Positions 22,428 to 37,393 of a stretch of DNA of 64,000 nt are shown one piece after another. Both the position numbers and the translations under genes were made by a program. A model generated the notes under the pieces. It had not been told where the DNA came from. It saw only the letters and a program-made list of their open reading frames with translations, and searched no databases. The DNA comes from Ectothiorhodospiraceae bacterium WFHF3C12 (GTDB lineage: Bacteria; Pseudomonadota; Gammaproteobacteria; Nitrococcales; Nitrococcaceae), in the NCBI GenBank assembly GCA_013519935.1, contig JACDUA010000014.1:1-64000 (forward strand), in the 5' to 3' direction. Position 1 is the stretch's first letter. Each line of letters begins with the position of its first letter.

Positions 22428-23669
22428 TCACCCGTTTAGGGCGCTGATGAGGGCCTTGGCCTGGCGCGTGTCCGGATTGCGGGGGAAGTGCTTCACCACG
22501 TAGTCCAGGATGACCCTGGCCTGATCGTCCCGTTCCAGGTCTTCCGAGAATACCCGCGCCGCGAGCACGTACAGTGACGGCGTGGCCGGGTGTTCCGGAT
22601 AGCGCTTGTGGAAACCGTTCACCAGCTGCACTGCCAGCTTGCCGTCGCCGCGCTCGCGCAGGGCCTGGGCCAGCGGGGCGTAATCCTCTCCGCGCCCCGG
22701 GCGGAAGGCGGGATCGTCCCGTACGCAGTCGAGATGGACGTTCACGGCATCGCGCAGACGCTGGGCATCCAGATATTCGCTGATCAGCTGCCGGCCATTT
22801 CTCGCCAGCAGTGGCCGGTCGCCGGAAAGCTGGGCGATGCGATGAAGCCGCTGCTTGAGCTCCAGCCGCTCCGGATGACGGGCGATGACCGCCAGCAGCT
22901 CGGCCTTGGCCGCACCGTATTTCTCCTCGGCCAGGAACTGCTCGAAGAGCTGCAGTTCGTCATCCATGGACTGGCCGTCTCCGGCCTCGATTACGGCCTC
23001 CGGCAGAAAATCCAGTTCCACGTGGAACTGGTACACCACGTAGCCCATCAGGTGGAACATCACGAACGTGAAGTAGTAGCCGGCGAACAGCGAGACCACG
23101 TACAGCAGCAGGGCTGGCACCGACCCCGCGAGCAGCGCCCCCACGGCACCGCTGCCGACGTAGAGCAGCACCAGCATGCCGTAGAGGGCGGCGTAGGGCG
23201 CACCGATTCGCTGGATCATCTGGCCCAGCAACAGGGGGTTGATGGCCGCTGTCAGGCTTGCCGTGGTGGCCAGCGTGATAATGCTCGCCGGCAGCAGGAT
23301 GAGCGCGACGATGGCGAACAGCAGGGCGGCCACGGCGCCGAAGCCCTGGGCGATGAGCACCACCAGCAGACCCAGCAGGAAATAGATGGCGAACTGCTTC
23401 AGCGGAATGACGATGCCCGTGCCCGAACGATCGCTGCTGATCTCCGGCGGATCCATGTAGCCCTCGGCCGTCTCGGCGAGGACCTCGTAGGCGTACTTCA
23501 TGATGCCGAGGCTCAGTGCCAGCATGGCCAGCGGCCCCAGGATGGGGATCATGGAGAAAACCACACCGAGCCCTGTGCCGCCGAGCAGCACCCACAGCGA
23601 CGGCTTGCGGAACGGATACTGGAAGAAATGCGGAATGCGGTGCCAGAACGGCGTGATCTTGACGGCCAT
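22428..23669 (-). CDS. Multi-pass membrane protein with C-terminal TPR-like repeats
   Basis: A 413-residue protein of unknown role. The N-terminal half (residues 20-225) holds about six hydrophobic segments, such as VLLGGTGLGVVFSMIPILGP, FAIYFLLGLLVVLIAQ and LLLYVVSLFAGYYFTFVMF, resembling DUF4013-type proteins. The C-terminal half is soluble and helical with TPR-like spacing (LQLFEQFLAEEKYGAAKAEL, then HFPRNPDTRQAKALISAL). ATG 23669 has GAGGGA upstream and precedes the hydrophobic core; an upstream open frame was not used. A parS palindrome lies inside the gene and encodes FHVE. I cannot assign a function. Confidence 0.8.
   Translation of the reverse strand: MAVKITPFWHRIPHFFQYPFRKPSLWVLLGGTGLGVVFSMIPILGPLAMLALSLGIMKYAYEVLAETAEGYMDPPEISSDRSGTGIVIPLKQFAIYFLLGLLVVLIAQGFGAVAALLFAIVALILLPASIITLATTASLTAAINPLLLGQMIQRIGAPYAALYGMLVLLYVGSGAVGALLAGSVPALLLYVVSLFAGYYFTFVMFHLMGYVVYQFHVELDFLPEAVIEAGDGQSMDDELQLFEQFLAEEKYGAAKAELLAVIARHPERLELKQRLHRIAQLSGDRPLLARNGRQLISEYLDAQRLRDAVNVHLDCVRDDPAFRPGRGEDYAPLAQALRERGDGKLAVQLVNGFHKRYPEHPATPSLYVLAARVFSEDLERDDQARVILDYVVKHFPRNPDTRQAKALISALNG
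23014..23029. promoter_or_regulatory. parS site 3 (ParB-binding)
   Basis: AGTTCCACGTGGAACT is a perfect 16-bp palindrome with the parS core GTTCCACGTGGAAC. It lies within the membrane/TPR protein gene, about 3.4 kb from parA. Confidence 0.85.
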
Positions 23670-23847
23670 AGGTCCCTCTTGGTTTTGGCGGCCGCGCCGG
23701 CCACGGCCGGCCTTCCTTCTCTCACGGCTTATGCTTATCCGGTCTGCGCCGGCTGTCCGCCCCATTCTGGCGCCGACGCCGTTGCTTGTCACCCTCGCCG
23801 CCGTCTCATAAACTGTCGGGCTGTCCGAAACATGCCCCCTCTCATCG

Positions 23848-25746
23848 GTGAGCCCAGTGGATTACGCAGAACGCTTCGATGTCATCGTCGTCGGCGGTGG
23901 TCATGCCGGTACCGAGGCGGCGGCCGCGGCCGCGCGGATGGGCGCGTCAACGCTGCTGCTGACCCAGAACATCGAGACCATCGGCCAGATGAGCTGCAAT
24001 CCCGCCATCGGCGGCATCGGCAAGGGCCACCTGGTCCGCGAGGTCGACGCCATGGGCGGCGTCATGGGCCGTGCCATCGATCGCGGCGGCATCCAGTTCC
24101 GCACGCTCAACAGCCGCAAGGGGCCGGCCGTCCGTGCCACCCGCGCCCAGGCGGATCGCTCGCTGTATCGGCAGGCGGTACGCGAGGCCGTGGAGACCCA
24201 GCCCAACCTGTCACTGTTCCAGCAGTCCGTCGACGATCTCATCGTGGAAGACGGCCGTGTGCGCGGCGTGGTCACCCAGATGGGGCTGCGTTTCAGGGCC
24301 GAGGCCGTGGTACTGACCGTGGGCACCTTCCTGGGCGGGCGGATCCATATAGGCGAGTCCAACTACGGTGGCGGCCGCGCCGGCGATGCACCGGCCAATG
24401 CGCTGGCCGAGCGGTTGCGCGCCCTGCCGTTCCACGTGGATCGACTCAAGACCGGCACACCGCCGCGCATCGATGGCCGCAGTATCGACTATGGCCGACT
24501 GGCCGAGCAGCCCGGCGACGATCCTGCCCCGGCGTTCTCGTATTGGGGACGGACGCATCCGCTGCCCCGGCAGCTGCCCTGCCACATTGCCTATACGACG
24601 GAGCAGACCCACGAGCTGATCCGCGGGGCCCTGGATCGCTCGCCCATGTACTCGGGCACCATCGAGGGCGTGGGACCGCGTTACTGTCCCTCCATCGAGG
24701 ACAAGGTCGTCCGCTTCGCCGACAAAACGAGTCACCAGATCTTCGTCGAACCCGAGGGCCTGCAGACCCACGAGGTCTATCCCAACGGCATCTCCACAAG
24801 CCTGCCGTTCGACGTCCAGCACGCGCTGGTGCGGAGCATTCCCGGTTTCGAGAACGCTCACATCACCCGGCCCGGCTATGCCATCGAGTACGATTTCTTC
24901 GATCCCCGGGACCTGCGACCGAGTCTGGAGACGCGATACCTGCCCGGGCTGTTCTTCGCCGGCCAGATCAACGGCACCACCGGTTATGAAGAGGCGGCCG
25001 CCCAGGGTCTGGTGGCGGGCATTAACGCCGCAGCGCAGGTGGCCGGGCGCGAGCCGTTCTGCCCGCGCCGGGATCAGGCCTACATAGGCGTGCTCATCGA
25101 CGATCTGATCACCCAGGGCACCCTGGAGCCCTACCGGATGTTCACCAGCCGTGCCGAATACCGGCTGCAACTGCGCGAGGACAATGCCGATCTGCGCCTC
25201 GCGCCCATTGCCCGGGACTACGGGCTGCTCGGCGACGAGCAATGGCGGGCCTTCGAGGTCAAGCGCGAGGCCATCGAGCGTGAGCGCCGGCGTCTTGCGG
25301 ATACCCTGGTGCGCCCGGAGCACCTGCCGGTGGCTGACGCCGAGCGGGTGCTGGGTGCCCCGCTGAAGAAGGAGCAGCGGCTCTTCGAGCTGTTGCGCCG
25401 CCCGGAAGTGAGCTACGCGGCGCTGATGAGTCTCCCGGGCGCCGGCGACGGCGTCACTGACCCGGCCGTGGCCCAGCAGGTGGAGATCCAGGCCAAGTAC
25501 GAGGGTTACCTGCAGCGACAGCACCAGGAGGTCGAACGGGCCAGCCGCTATGAATCGGTAACCCTGCCCGATTCACTGGACTATGCGCAGGTGCAAGGGC
25601 TGTCCAGCGAGGTGCGCGAGAAGCTTGCCCGCCACAGGCCGGCGACCGTTGGTCAGGCCGGGCGCATCCCCGGTGTGACGCCGGCGGCCATTTCCCTGCT
25701 GCTGGTGCATCTGAAAAAGGAGGGCGGGCTGCGTCGCAGTGCCTGA
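23848..25746 (+). CDS. mnmG: tRNA uridine-5-carboxymethylaminomethyl modification FAD protein MnmG
   Basis: The FAD- and NADH-dependent partner of MnmE in U34 tRNA modification. The N-terminal dinucleotide-binding motif is [19 protein letters not shown]. GidA signatures include [20 protein letters not shown] and [16 protein letters not shown], and the C-terminal helical domain ends LKKEGGLRR. Length is 632 residues from GTG 23848; a second GTG at 23857 is an alternative start. The end overlaps rsmG by 8 bp. A near-parS sequence occurs at 24429-24442. Confidence 0.97.
   Translation: MSPVDYAERFDVIVVGGGHAGTEAAAAAARMGASTLLLTQNIETIGQMSCNPAIGGIGKGHLVREVDAMGGVMGRAIDRGGIQFRTLNSRKGPAVRATRAQADRSLYRQAVREAVETQPNLSLFQQSVDDLIVEDGRVRGVVTQMGLRFRAEAVVLTVGTFLGGRIHIGESNYGGGRAGDAPANALAERLRALPFHVDRLKTGTPPRIDGRSIDYGRLAEQPGDDPAPAFSYWGRTHPLPRQLPCHIAYTTEQTHELIRGALDRSPMYSGTIEGVGPRYCPSIEDKVVRFADKTSHQIFVEPEGLQTHEVYPNGISTSLPFDVQHALVRSIPGFENAHITRPGYAIEYDFFDPRDLRPSLETRYLPGLFFAGQINGTTGYEEAAAQGLVAGINAAAQVAGREPFCPRRDQAYIGVLIDDLITQGTLEPYRMFTSRAEYRLQLREDNADLRLAPIARDYGLLGDEQWRAFEVKREAIERERRRLADTLVRPEHLPVADAERVLGAPLKKEQRLFELLRRPEVSYAALMSLPGAGDGVTDPAVAQQVEIQAKYEGYLQRQHQEVERASRYESVTLPDSLDYAQVQGLSSEVREKLARHRPATVGQAGRIPGVTPAAISLLLVHLKKEGGLRRSA
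24429..24442. promoter_or_regulatory. Degenerate parS-like site in mnmG
   Basis: GTTCCACGTGGATC differs from the parS core by one base (A to T at position 13). It is a weak candidate for ParB binding, and could equally be chance codon use for PFHVD. Confidence 0.4.
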
Positions 25747-26407
25747 CATGGCCGAATCCGTCCCCGCCGTCGCCGCCCGGCTCGCCTCGGGCCTGGAAGC
25801 ACTGGATCTCGAGCTGCCGGCGGGTTTGCCGCGCCGGCTGCTGGCCTATCTGGGGCTGCTCAGCCGCTGGAACCGGGCCTACAATCTGTCGGCCATCCGC
25901 GACCCCGAGGAGATGGTCACCCGGCACATCCTCGACAGCCTGGCGGTGCTGCCCCACGTGGCCGGCCCCCGCGTCCTGGACGTGGGCACCGGCGCCGGGC
26001 TTCCGGGGCTGGTCCTGGCGCTGGCGCGGCCGGACTGGCAGCTCACGCTGCTCGACAGCAACGCCAAGAAGGTGACCTTTCTCCGCCAGGCCCGGCTGGA
26101 GCTCGGCATCGACAACATCCACCCGGAGCAGGCCCGGGTGGAGCGCTTCGCCGCCCTGGGGGCCTTCGACACCGTGATCAGCCGGGCCTACGGCTCGCTG
26201 CGGCTGTTCTATCGCCAGACCGCGCCGTTGTGCGCGCCGGGTGGCCGCCTGGTGGCGATGAAGGGCCGGCTGCCGCAATCGGAAATAGCGGAGTTGGCGG
26301 ACGATGAGGTAACCTTTCGGAGCCACCGTCTGACCGTCCCCGGCCTGGAGGCCGAACGGCACGTAATCATCATGGACCCGGAGCACAGCCCAACGGGCAT
26401 GGGGTGA
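25739..26407 (+). CDS. rsmG: 16S rRNA (guanine527-N7)-methyltransferase RsmG
   Basis: Methylates G527 of 16S rRNA using S-adenosylmethionine. The AdoMet-binding motif is [20 protein letters not shown], preceded by the family block [20 protein letters not shown] and [10 protein letters not shown]. The 222-residue frame starts at GTG 25739, overlapping mnmG; ATG 25748 is another possible start. The stop overlaps the region before parA, so mnmG-rsmG-parA-parB is probably one transcription unit, as in many proteobacteria. Confidence 0.96.
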   Translation: MPDMAESVPAVAARLASGLEALDLELPAGLPRRLLAYLGLLSRWNRAYNLSAIRDPEEMVTRHILDSLAVLPHVAGPRVLDVGTGAGLPGLVLALARPDWQLTLLDSNAKKVTFLRQARLELGIDNIHPEQARVERFAALGAFDTVISRAYGSLRLFYRQTAPLCAPGGRLVAMKGRLPQSEIAELADDEVTFRSHRLTVPGLEAERHVIIMDPEHSPTGMG

Positions 26408-26412
26408 GTCTT

Positions 26413-27201
26413 ATGGCAAACATCATTGCAGTGGCGAACCAGAAGGGCGGGGTCGGCAAAACCACCACCTGCGTCAATCTGGCCGCCTCCCTGGCCGCCA
26501 GCAAGCAGCGCGTGCTCCTCATCGACATGGACCCTCAGGGGAACGCCACGGTGGGCAGCGGCTTCGACAAGGACGAGCTGCAGCCGAACAATTACGATGT
26601 GTTGATGGGCGAGTGCAGCATCCGCGAGGCCACGGTCGGCGTGGAGTCCGCGGGCTATGATCTGCTGCCGGCCAACGGCGACCTGACCGCCGCCGAGGTG
26701 GCGATGATGGAAGCCAAGGGCCGCGAGCAGCTGCTGCGGCGGTTGCTCGCCGGAGTGGATACCGGCTATGACTACATCCTGCTGGACTGCCCGCCGTCGC
26801 TGAATATCCTCACGGTCAACGCCCTGGTGGCCGCCCATCGGGTGATGATCCCCATCCAGTGCGAGTACTACGCGCTGGAGGGCCTGACCGCCCTGCTCAA
26901 CACCATCCGCCGGGTGCAGCAGACCGCGAACCCGGATCTGGAGATCGAGGGACTGGTGCGGACCATGTTCGACCCGCGCAATAACCTGGCCAACCAGGTG
27001 GGCGCGCAGCTCATTCAGCACTTCGACGACAAGGTCTACCGCACCATGATTCCGCGCAACGTGCGTCTCGCCGAGGCGCCGAGTCACGGCAAGCCGGCGC
27101 TGCAGTACGACCGCAGTTCCCGCGGGGCCATCGCCTACATGGCGCTGGCCAGCGAGATCCTGCGCCGGCAACGCTCCGCCACGGCAGCCCGGGCGAGCTG
27201 A
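26413..27201 (+). CDS. parA: Chromosome partitioning ATPase ParA (Soj)
   Basis: A deviant Walker-type ATPase that forms gradients on the nucleoid and moves ParB-parS complexes. The motif KGGVGKTTTCVNLAASLA has the signature lysine near the start. DMDPQGNATVGSG and DYILLDCPPSLNILTVNAL are also seen. There are 262 residues from ATG 26413, which has GGGGTGAG a few bases upstream; GTG 26404 is a less likely start. The gene overlaps the rsmG end closely and lies 8 bp before parB. Confidence 0.97.
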   Translation: MANIIAVANQKGGVGKTTTCVNLAASLAASKQRVLLIDMDPQGNATVGSGFDKDELQPNNYDVLMGECSIREATVGVESAGYDLLPANGDLTAAEVAMMEAKGREQLLRRLLAGVDTGYDYILLDCPPSLNILTVNALVAAHRVMIPIQCEYYALEGLTALLNTIRRVQQTANPDLEIEGLVRTMFDPRNNLANQVGAQLIQHFDDKVYRTMIPRNVRLAEAPSHGKPALQYDRSSRGAIAYMALASEILRRQRSATAARAS

Positions 27202-27209
27202 GGAAGGCC

Positions 27210-28076
27210 ATGTCGAACCGACGTCGAGGATTGGGGCGTGGACTGGACGCGCTTCTGGGCAACCCGGAAGACATGGCGGAGGAAGCCCGCGATCGCGGTG
27301 AGCTGCGCAAGCTGCCGGTGGATCAGCTCCAGCGGGGCCGCTACCAGCCGAGGAACGATTTCGACGAGGGCGCCCTGCAGGAGTTGGCGGATTCCATCCG
27401 CGCTCAGGGCGTGGTCCAGCCCATCGTGGTCCGGCCGCTGGCCACGGGCAGCTACGAGATCGTCGCCGGCGAGCGCCGCTGGCGGGCCGCGCAGCTCGCC
27501 GAGCTCGAGGAAATCCCGGCCATCGTCCGGGATATCCCCGACGAAGCCGCCATCGCCGTCGCGCTCATCGAGAACATCCAGCGGGAGGACCTCAATCCCC
27601 TCGAGGAGGCCGGTGCGCTGAAGCGCCTGGTGGAGGAGTTCGGTATGACCCATCAGGCGGTTGCCGACGCCGTGGGCCGCTCCCGGGCCAGCGTGAGCAA
27701 CCTGATGCGGCTGCTGGACCTGGCCCCCGAGGTGAAGGCCCATATCTCCGCCCGGGAGCTGGAGATGGGTCACGCCCGCGCGCTCGCCGCGCTGAGCCAT
27801 TCCCAGCAGGCCCAGCTGGCCGCCAAGGTGGTGCAGAAGGGACTGTCCGTGCGCGAGACCGAGTACCTGGTGCGCCAGCTGCTGGAGGGCAAGGGACAGG
27901 GCAAGGCCAAGCAGCCCCCGAGAGAGGACCCGAACATCCGTGCCCTGCAGAGCGACCTGGCCAGCCGTCTGGGGGCCGACGTGCGCATCCAGCACGGCAA
28001 CAAGGGCAAGGGCAAGCTCGTCATCAACTACAACAGCCTGGACGAGCTCGACGGCATCCTCGAGCACATCCAGTGA
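27210..28076 (+). CDS. parB: Chromosome partitioning protein ParB (Spo0J)
   Basis: A CTPase and DNA clamp that loads at parS and spreads along DNA. The start RRRGLGRGLDALLG is the usual ParA-interacting end. The CTP-binding motifs GERRWRAAQLAEL and ENIQREDLNPLEEA are present, followed by the helix-turn-helix MTHQAVADAVGRSRASVSNLMRLL. The C-terminal dimerisation domain ends with GKGKLVINYNSLDELDGILE. Length is 288 residues. Matching parS palindromes lie at 14174, 14789 and 23014. Confidence 0.97.
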   Translation: MSNRRRGLGRGLDALLGNPEDMAEEARDRGELRKLPVDQLQRGRYQPRNDFDEGALQELADSIRAQGVVQPIVVRPLATGSYEIVAGERRWRAAQLAELEEIPAIVRDIPDEAAIAVALIENIQREDLNPLEEAGALKRLVEEFGMTHQAVADAVGRSRASVSNLMRLLDLAPEVKAHISARELEMGHARALAALSHSQQAQLAAKVVQKGLSVRETEYLVRQLLEGKGQGKAKQPPREDPNIRALQSDLASRLGADVRIQHGNKGKGKLVINYNSLDELDGILEHIQ

Positions 28077-28120
28077 TGGGTGCAGGATGGGCGGACGCCC
28101 CCTCGGCCGCCTAAAGCCGT

Positions 28121-28264
28121 TGGCCGCGAATCAACGCGAATACACGCAAATATTCTCGAACCGCGGACTTGCGGTGCGGGCAAGTTAGCCCCAGGGGAGG
28201 ATTGCCCGCCCCAGTCTTCGGCTTGACGGAGCAATCGGCGTTCATTCGCGTTCATTCACGGCCA
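28121..28264. repeat. MITE/REP-like inverted pair between parB and atpI
   Basis: The left arm (28121-28151) begins TGGCCGCGAATCAACGCGAA. The right arm (28238-28264), read on the minus strand, begins TGGCCGTGAATGAACGCGAA. About 85 bp separates the two arms. They resemble the arms at 4552-4819, so the two loci probably share a dispersed repeat family. No gene is seen between 28077 and 28334. Confidence 0.55.
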
Positions 28265-28334
28265 CGCCTTTTGACCTTCTCCGGATGGTAGTGCGGGTGC
28301 GGACGCACCTCAGCAGCCAAATCCCAACTTCTTG

Positions 28335-28363
28335 TTGAACCTGCAAGGGCTTATCTCTATACT
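28335..28363 (+). promoter_or_regulatory. Sigma-70 promoter of the atp operon
   Basis: TTGAAC (28335-28340) and TATACT (28358-28363) are separated by exactly 17 bp. They match five of six -35 positions and five of six -10 positions. Transcription would begin near 28370, giving a leader of about 110 nt before atpI. Confidence 0.75.
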
Positions 28364-28478
28364 CCTGCGCTGGCCGCCACAGGGGTTTCTTTGCGGCGAC
28401 TTCCTGCGGGAAGGTCGCGCACCGATCGCCGGCGACCGGGGGTTCCGTCAATTCGAGCCGCGAACGGAGATCCGCCGC

Positions 28479-29725
<1,247 letters not shown>

Positions 29726-29756
29726 GTTTTCCCTGACTATTCACCATCACCCATAG

Positions 29757-30071
<315 letters not shown>

Positions 30072-30133
30072 GCGAAAGCCGCAGATAGCATCGAGCGAAG
30101 CGCAGACAGGCGCAGTACCGAGAGGAGTCCGCT

Positions 30134-30604
30134 GTGAGTATCAACGCCACACTGATCGGCCAGATCATCGTCTTCGCGTTCCTGGTCTGGTTCACGATGA
30201 AGTTCGTGTGGCCCCCGATCACCCGGGCCATGGAGGAGCGGCAGAAGAAGATCGCCGAAGGCCTCCAGTCCGCCGAGCGGGGTGAGCACGAGCTGGAACT
30301 GGCCCAGAAGCGGGCGACGGAAGTCCTCAAGGAGGCGCGCGAGCAGGCGGCCGAAATCGTCGATCAGGCCAACAAGCGTGGCAACGACATCGTCGAGGAA
30401 GCCAAGACCAACGCTCAGCAGGAAGCCGAGCGCATCGTCGCCAATCAGCGTGCACAGATGGATCAGGAGCTGCAGAAGGCCCGCGAGGAGCTGCGCGGGC
30501 AGGTCACGGAGCTCGCCATCAGTGCCGCCAGCAAGATCCTTGAGCGCGAAGTCGACGCCAAGGCCCACAAGGGGCTGATCGACGATCTGGCCAAGCAACT
30601 GTAA
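30134..30604 (+). CDS. atpF: F1Fo ATP synthase subunit b
   Basis: The peripheral stalk subunit. A single N-terminal membrane helix ([20 protein letters not shown]) is followed by a long charged coiled coil (roughly residues 35-150), giving 156 residues in total, the standard length. The start is GTG 30134 with GAGGAG upstream. It is followed by atpH after 12 bp. Confidence 0.97.
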   Translation: MSINATLIGQIIVFAFLVWFTMKFVWPPITRAMEERQKKIAEGLQSAERGEHELELAQKRATEVLKEAREQAAEIVDQANKRGNDIVEEAKTNAQQEAERIVANQRAQMDQELQKAREELRGQVTELAISAASKILEREVDAKAHKGLIDDLAKQL

Positions 30605-30616
30605 AGGCAGGAGACG

Positions 30617-31153
30617 ATGGCGGAACTGAGCACCATCGCCAGGCCCTATGCGCAGGGCGTATTCGAGGTGGCCAAGGCCGCCGGGAATCTGCAGCAGTGG
30701 TCGAATATGATGTCCGTGGCTGCTGAGGCGTCGCAGGTGGAGAGCCTGGCGCCGCTGCTGAATACGTCGCTCGTCAATCGCACCGAGCTGGCCGAGCTGT
30801 TTATCGAAGTCTGCGGGAAGAGCCTCGACGATCAGGGCAAGAACCTGATCCGGCTGCTGGCGGACAACCGTCGGCTGGGGTTGCTGCCGCAGATCCGCGA
30901 GCAGTTCGAGCTTTTGCGCGGCGAGGCGGAAGGCACTCTCCAGGCCACACTGATCGCCGCCCAGGACGTGGATCAGGCGACGCAGGATCAGGTGGCCAAG
31001 GCCCTGGGCCAGAGGCTCAATCGCAAGGTGGCGCTCAGCACGGAAACCGACCCGAGCCTGCTCGGTGGTGCCGTGATCCGCGCCGGGGATTTGGTTATCG
31101 ATGGATCGGCCCGCGGTCGGCTTGAACGCCTGGCCGACGCCATGAGCCGATAA
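30617..31153 (+). CDS. atpH: F1Fo ATP synthase subunit delta
   Basis: The 178-residue peripheral-stalk subunit that joins subunit b to the top of F1. The family N-terminus is [19 protein letters not shown], and the C-terminal signature is [21 protein letters not shown]. It lies between atpF and atpA with short gaps. Confidence 0.97.
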   Translation: MAELSTIARPYAQGVFEVAKAAGNLQQWSNMMSVAAEASQVESLAPLLNTSLVNRTELAELFIEVCGKSLDDQGKNLIRLLADNRRLGLLPQIREQFELLRGEAEGTLQATLIAAQDVDQATQDQVAKALGQRLNRKVALSTETDPSLLGGAVIRAGDLVIDGSARGRLERLADAMSR

Positions 31154-31166
31154 GAGGACGACGTTT

Positions 31167-32708
<1,542 letters not shown>

Positions 32709-32726
32709 TCGAACGGCGGGGTTCCC

Positions 32727-35035
<2,309 letters not shown>

Positions 35036-35077
35036 GGCATCGCCGGTTCACGCTAACGGCTCAGACTAGGTAGCACT

Positions 35078-35497
35078 ATGGCCATGACCATGCACGTCGA
35101 CATCGTGAGCGCTGAGGAGTCCATCTATTCGGGTACCGCGGAATTCGTGGTGGCCCGTGCCTCCGAGGGCGAGGTGGGCATCCTGCCGCGGCACGTCCCC
35201 ATGCTGGTGCAGCTTCAGCCCGGGGAGGTGCAGGTGCGCGCTCAGGGTGGTGAAGAGCAGTTCTACTACGTCTCCGGCGGGATGATGGAAGTCCAGCCCC
35301 ACGTGGTCACCGTCCTCGCCGACACGGCCGTCCGCGCCAAGGACCTAGACGAGGCGGCCGCGGCGGAGGCCAAGCGCCGGGCCGAAGAGGCATTGCGCGA
35401 TCGCACGACGGAAATGGACTATGCCCGCGCCCAGGCGGAGCTCGCCGAGGCGGCCGCCCAGTTGCGGGCTATCCAGAAGCTGCGCAAGCGGACTTGA
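35078..35497 (+). CDS. atpC: F1Fo ATP synthase subunit epsilon
   Basis: The 139-residue subunit at the foot of the gamma shaft that can inhibit ATP hydrolysis. The beta-sandwich N-terminus is [15 protein letters not shown], with [19 protein letters not shown] inside it. The C-terminal helical hairpin is rich in Ala, Arg and Glu. ATG 35078 gives MAMTMHV; the ATG codons at 35084 and 35090 are also possible starts. Confidence 0.96.
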   Translation: MAMTMHVDIVSAEESIYSGTAEFVVARASEGEVGILPRHVPMLVQLQPGEVQVRAQGGEEQFYYVSGGMMEVQPHVVTVLADTAVRAKDLDEAAAAEAKRRAEEALRDRTTEMDYARAQAELAEAAAQLRAIQKLRKRT

Positions 35498-35548
35498 TCG
35501 GCGCCATGCCCCGCTGGGCGGGGTACTGGTGCAGCGCTGGTGATCGGC

Positions 35549-35580
35549 AAAGGCGTAGCTTCGGCTGCGCCTTTCGTTTT
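35549..35580 (+). terminator. Rho-independent terminator of the atp operon
   Basis: The stem AAAGGCGTAGC-TTCG-GCTGCGCCTTT has a stable UUCG tetraloop and is followed by CGTTTT. It lies about 50 bp past atpC. A second GC-rich hairpin (CCCCGC-TGG-GCGGGG) lies just upstream at about 35508-35523. Confidence 0.88.
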
Positions 35581-35627
35581 AGTAGCCTGGGCAGGCAGCC
35601 CCCGCCCGGCAAAATAACGGAGGGAGC

Positions 35628-36998
35628 ATGGTGTCCGCTGCCCCATTGAGTATCGTCATCCTGGCCGCCGGGCAAGGCACCCGGATGCGCTCCACCCTGC
35701 CGAAGGTCCTCCATCCGGTGGCCGGCCGCCCCATGCTGGCCCACGTGCTGGACACCGCACGGAGCCTCTCGCCCCACGGGATCTACGTGGTTCATGGCCA
35801 TGGTGGTGAGCAGGTGCGGGAGGCCCTGGACGCCGAGGATCTGGCCTGGGTCGAGCAGGCCGAACAGCTCGGAACCGGGCACGCGCTGATGCAGGCCCTG
35901 CCCGCCATCCCCGACGATCATCGGGTCCTGGTACTCTGCGGCGACGTGCCGCTGGTCCGTTCCCCCACGCTGGCACCGCTTATCGAGCAGGGTGGTATTG
36001 GACTGGCCCTGCTCACCATCACCCTGGACGATCCCACGGGCTACGGCCGGATCGTTCGCGACGCGGCCGGCCAGGTCCAGCGTGTCGTCGAGCAGAAAGA
36101 CGCCACCGACGCGGAAAAGGCGATCCGGGAGATCAACACGGGCGTCCTCTGCGCGACGGCGGCGCGGTTCCGCCGCTGGATGGGCGCTACGGGCAATGAC
36201 AACGCCCAGGGCGAGTACTACCTGACCGACGCCATCGCGCTGGCCGTGGCGGAGGATCTCCCAGTCATCACGGCGGAAACCCGGGATCCCATGGAGGTGC
36301 AGGGCATCAACAATCGCCAGCACCTCGCGCTGGTGGAGCGCGCTTGCCAGCGCCGCCTGGCGGATGCCCTCATGACCGAGGGGGTCACGCTGATGGACCC
36401 CGCGCGGCTGGACGTTCGAGGGACCCTGGCCTGCGGCGCCGATACCGTGATCGACGTGGGCTGCGTCTTCGAGGGTGAGGTGACGGTTGGCAGCGGCGTC
36501 AGCGTGGGCGCCCATTGCGTCATCCGTGACGCTCGACTCGCCGACGGCGTCACTGTGGAGCCCCACAGCATCATCGACGGCGCCGAAATCGCCGCCGACT
36601 GCAATGTCGGACCGTTCGCCCGCATCCGTCCCGGGACGCGTCTCGACGCAGGGGCCCGCGTAGGCAACTTCGTCGAGACCAAGAACGCACAGGTGGGGCC
36701 CGGCTCCAAGATCAACCACCTGGCCTACGTGGGCGACGCCGAAGTGGGCCGGGACGTGAACATCGGCGCCGGCACCATCACCTGCAACTACGACGGCGCC
36801 AACAAGCACAAGACGGTCATCGGCGACGGCGCCTTCATTGGCTCCGACACCCAGCTGGTCGCCCCGGTGAAGGTGGGCCGGGGCGCGACCATCGGCGCCG
36901 GCTCCACCATCGTCGCCGATGCGCCCGACAACCAGCTCACCCTCAGCCGTTCGCGCCAGACCAGCATCCCGGACTGGGAGCGGCCGAAGAAGGACTAG
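35628..36998 (+). CDS. glmU: Bifunctional N-acetylglucosamine-1-phosphate uridyltransferase / glucosamine-1-phosphate acetyltransferase
   Basis: Carries out the last two steps to UDP-GlcNAc, the precursor of peptidoglycan and lipopolysaccharide. The N-terminal uridyltransferase has the motif [19 protein letters not shown] and the LCGDVPLV and NTGVL blocks. From about residue 230 the C-terminus is a left-handed beta-helix of hexapeptide repeats, with the acetyltransferase block [20 protein letters not shown]. Length is 456 residues. ATG 35628 follows GGAGGGAGC. Confidence 0.98.
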   Translation: MVSAAPLSIVILAAGQGTRMRSTLPKVLHPVAGRPMLAHVLDTARSLSPHGIYVVHGHGGEQVREALDAEDLAWVEQAEQLGTGHALMQALPAIPDDHRVLVLCGDVPLVRSPTLAPLIEQGGIGLALLTITLDDPTGYGRIVRDAAGQVQRVVEQKDATDAEKAIREINTGVLCATAARFRRWMGATGNDNAQGEYYLTDAIALAVAEDLPVITAETRDPMEVQGINNRQHLALVERACQRRLADALMTEGVTLMDPARLDVRGTLACGADTVIDVGCVFEGEVTVGSGVSVGAHCVIRDARLADGVTVEPHSIIDGAEIAADCNVGPFARIRPGTRLDAGARVGNFVETKNAQVGPGSKINHLAYVGDAEVGRDVNIGAGTITCNYDGANKHKTVIGDGAFIGSDTQLVAPVKVGRGATIGAGSTIVADAPDNQLTLSRSRQTSIPDWERPKKD

Positions 36999-37042
36999 GG
37001 ACGCCCGGCGGCCGCTTTCTCACGGTTGGTGAATGCCCCCGG

Positions 37043-37259
37043 GTAGGAGCGCCGCAAGGCGCAATTCGCTCGAGGCATCGCAACCACGCGATCCGCGGTG
37101 CCGCTCCAACAGAGGCCGGCCCCACGGCTCAAAGCGAGCACCGTGGGAGCGCCGACCCGGCTCGAACGCCCCTGTTTGCCGAACTGGGACAATTCGCGGC
37201 GAGGACGCCGCTCCCACGCGGGCTGCGCCGAACCGTAGGAGCGGCCCGTGGCCGCGAAC
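37043..37259. repeat. Cluster of five REP-like palindromes in alternating orientation
   Basis: The 395-bp gap between glmU and glmS holds no gene but carries five related GC-rich palindromic units starting GTAGGAGCG or GTGGGAGCG. They lie at 37043-37069 (+), 37087-37110 (-), 37143-37166 (+), 37191-37217 (-) and 37235-37259 (+). The last reads GTAGGAGCGGCCCGTGGCCG. The head and alternation match REP/BIME elements of gammaproteobacteria, which are mobilised by RAYT (TnpA-REP) transposases. Confidence 0.7.
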
Positions 37260-37393
37260 GGTCTCGCGCGAGTGCCACCGGCGCGCCCCTGTTTGCTGTG
37301 CCGCGCATCTGCCTTAAGCTAACGCCGAACGCGGCAAGCTCGCGACGCCGCCGCGCCTTTTGTAGTTACTCCAATACGCGAGGGAAGACGCCA

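Noticed and set aside
22590-24989. 799-codon open frame on the plus strand through the membrane-protein gene and mnmG
   Set aside because: It overlaps two genes with clear family motifs and has low-complexity His/Arg/Gly composition.
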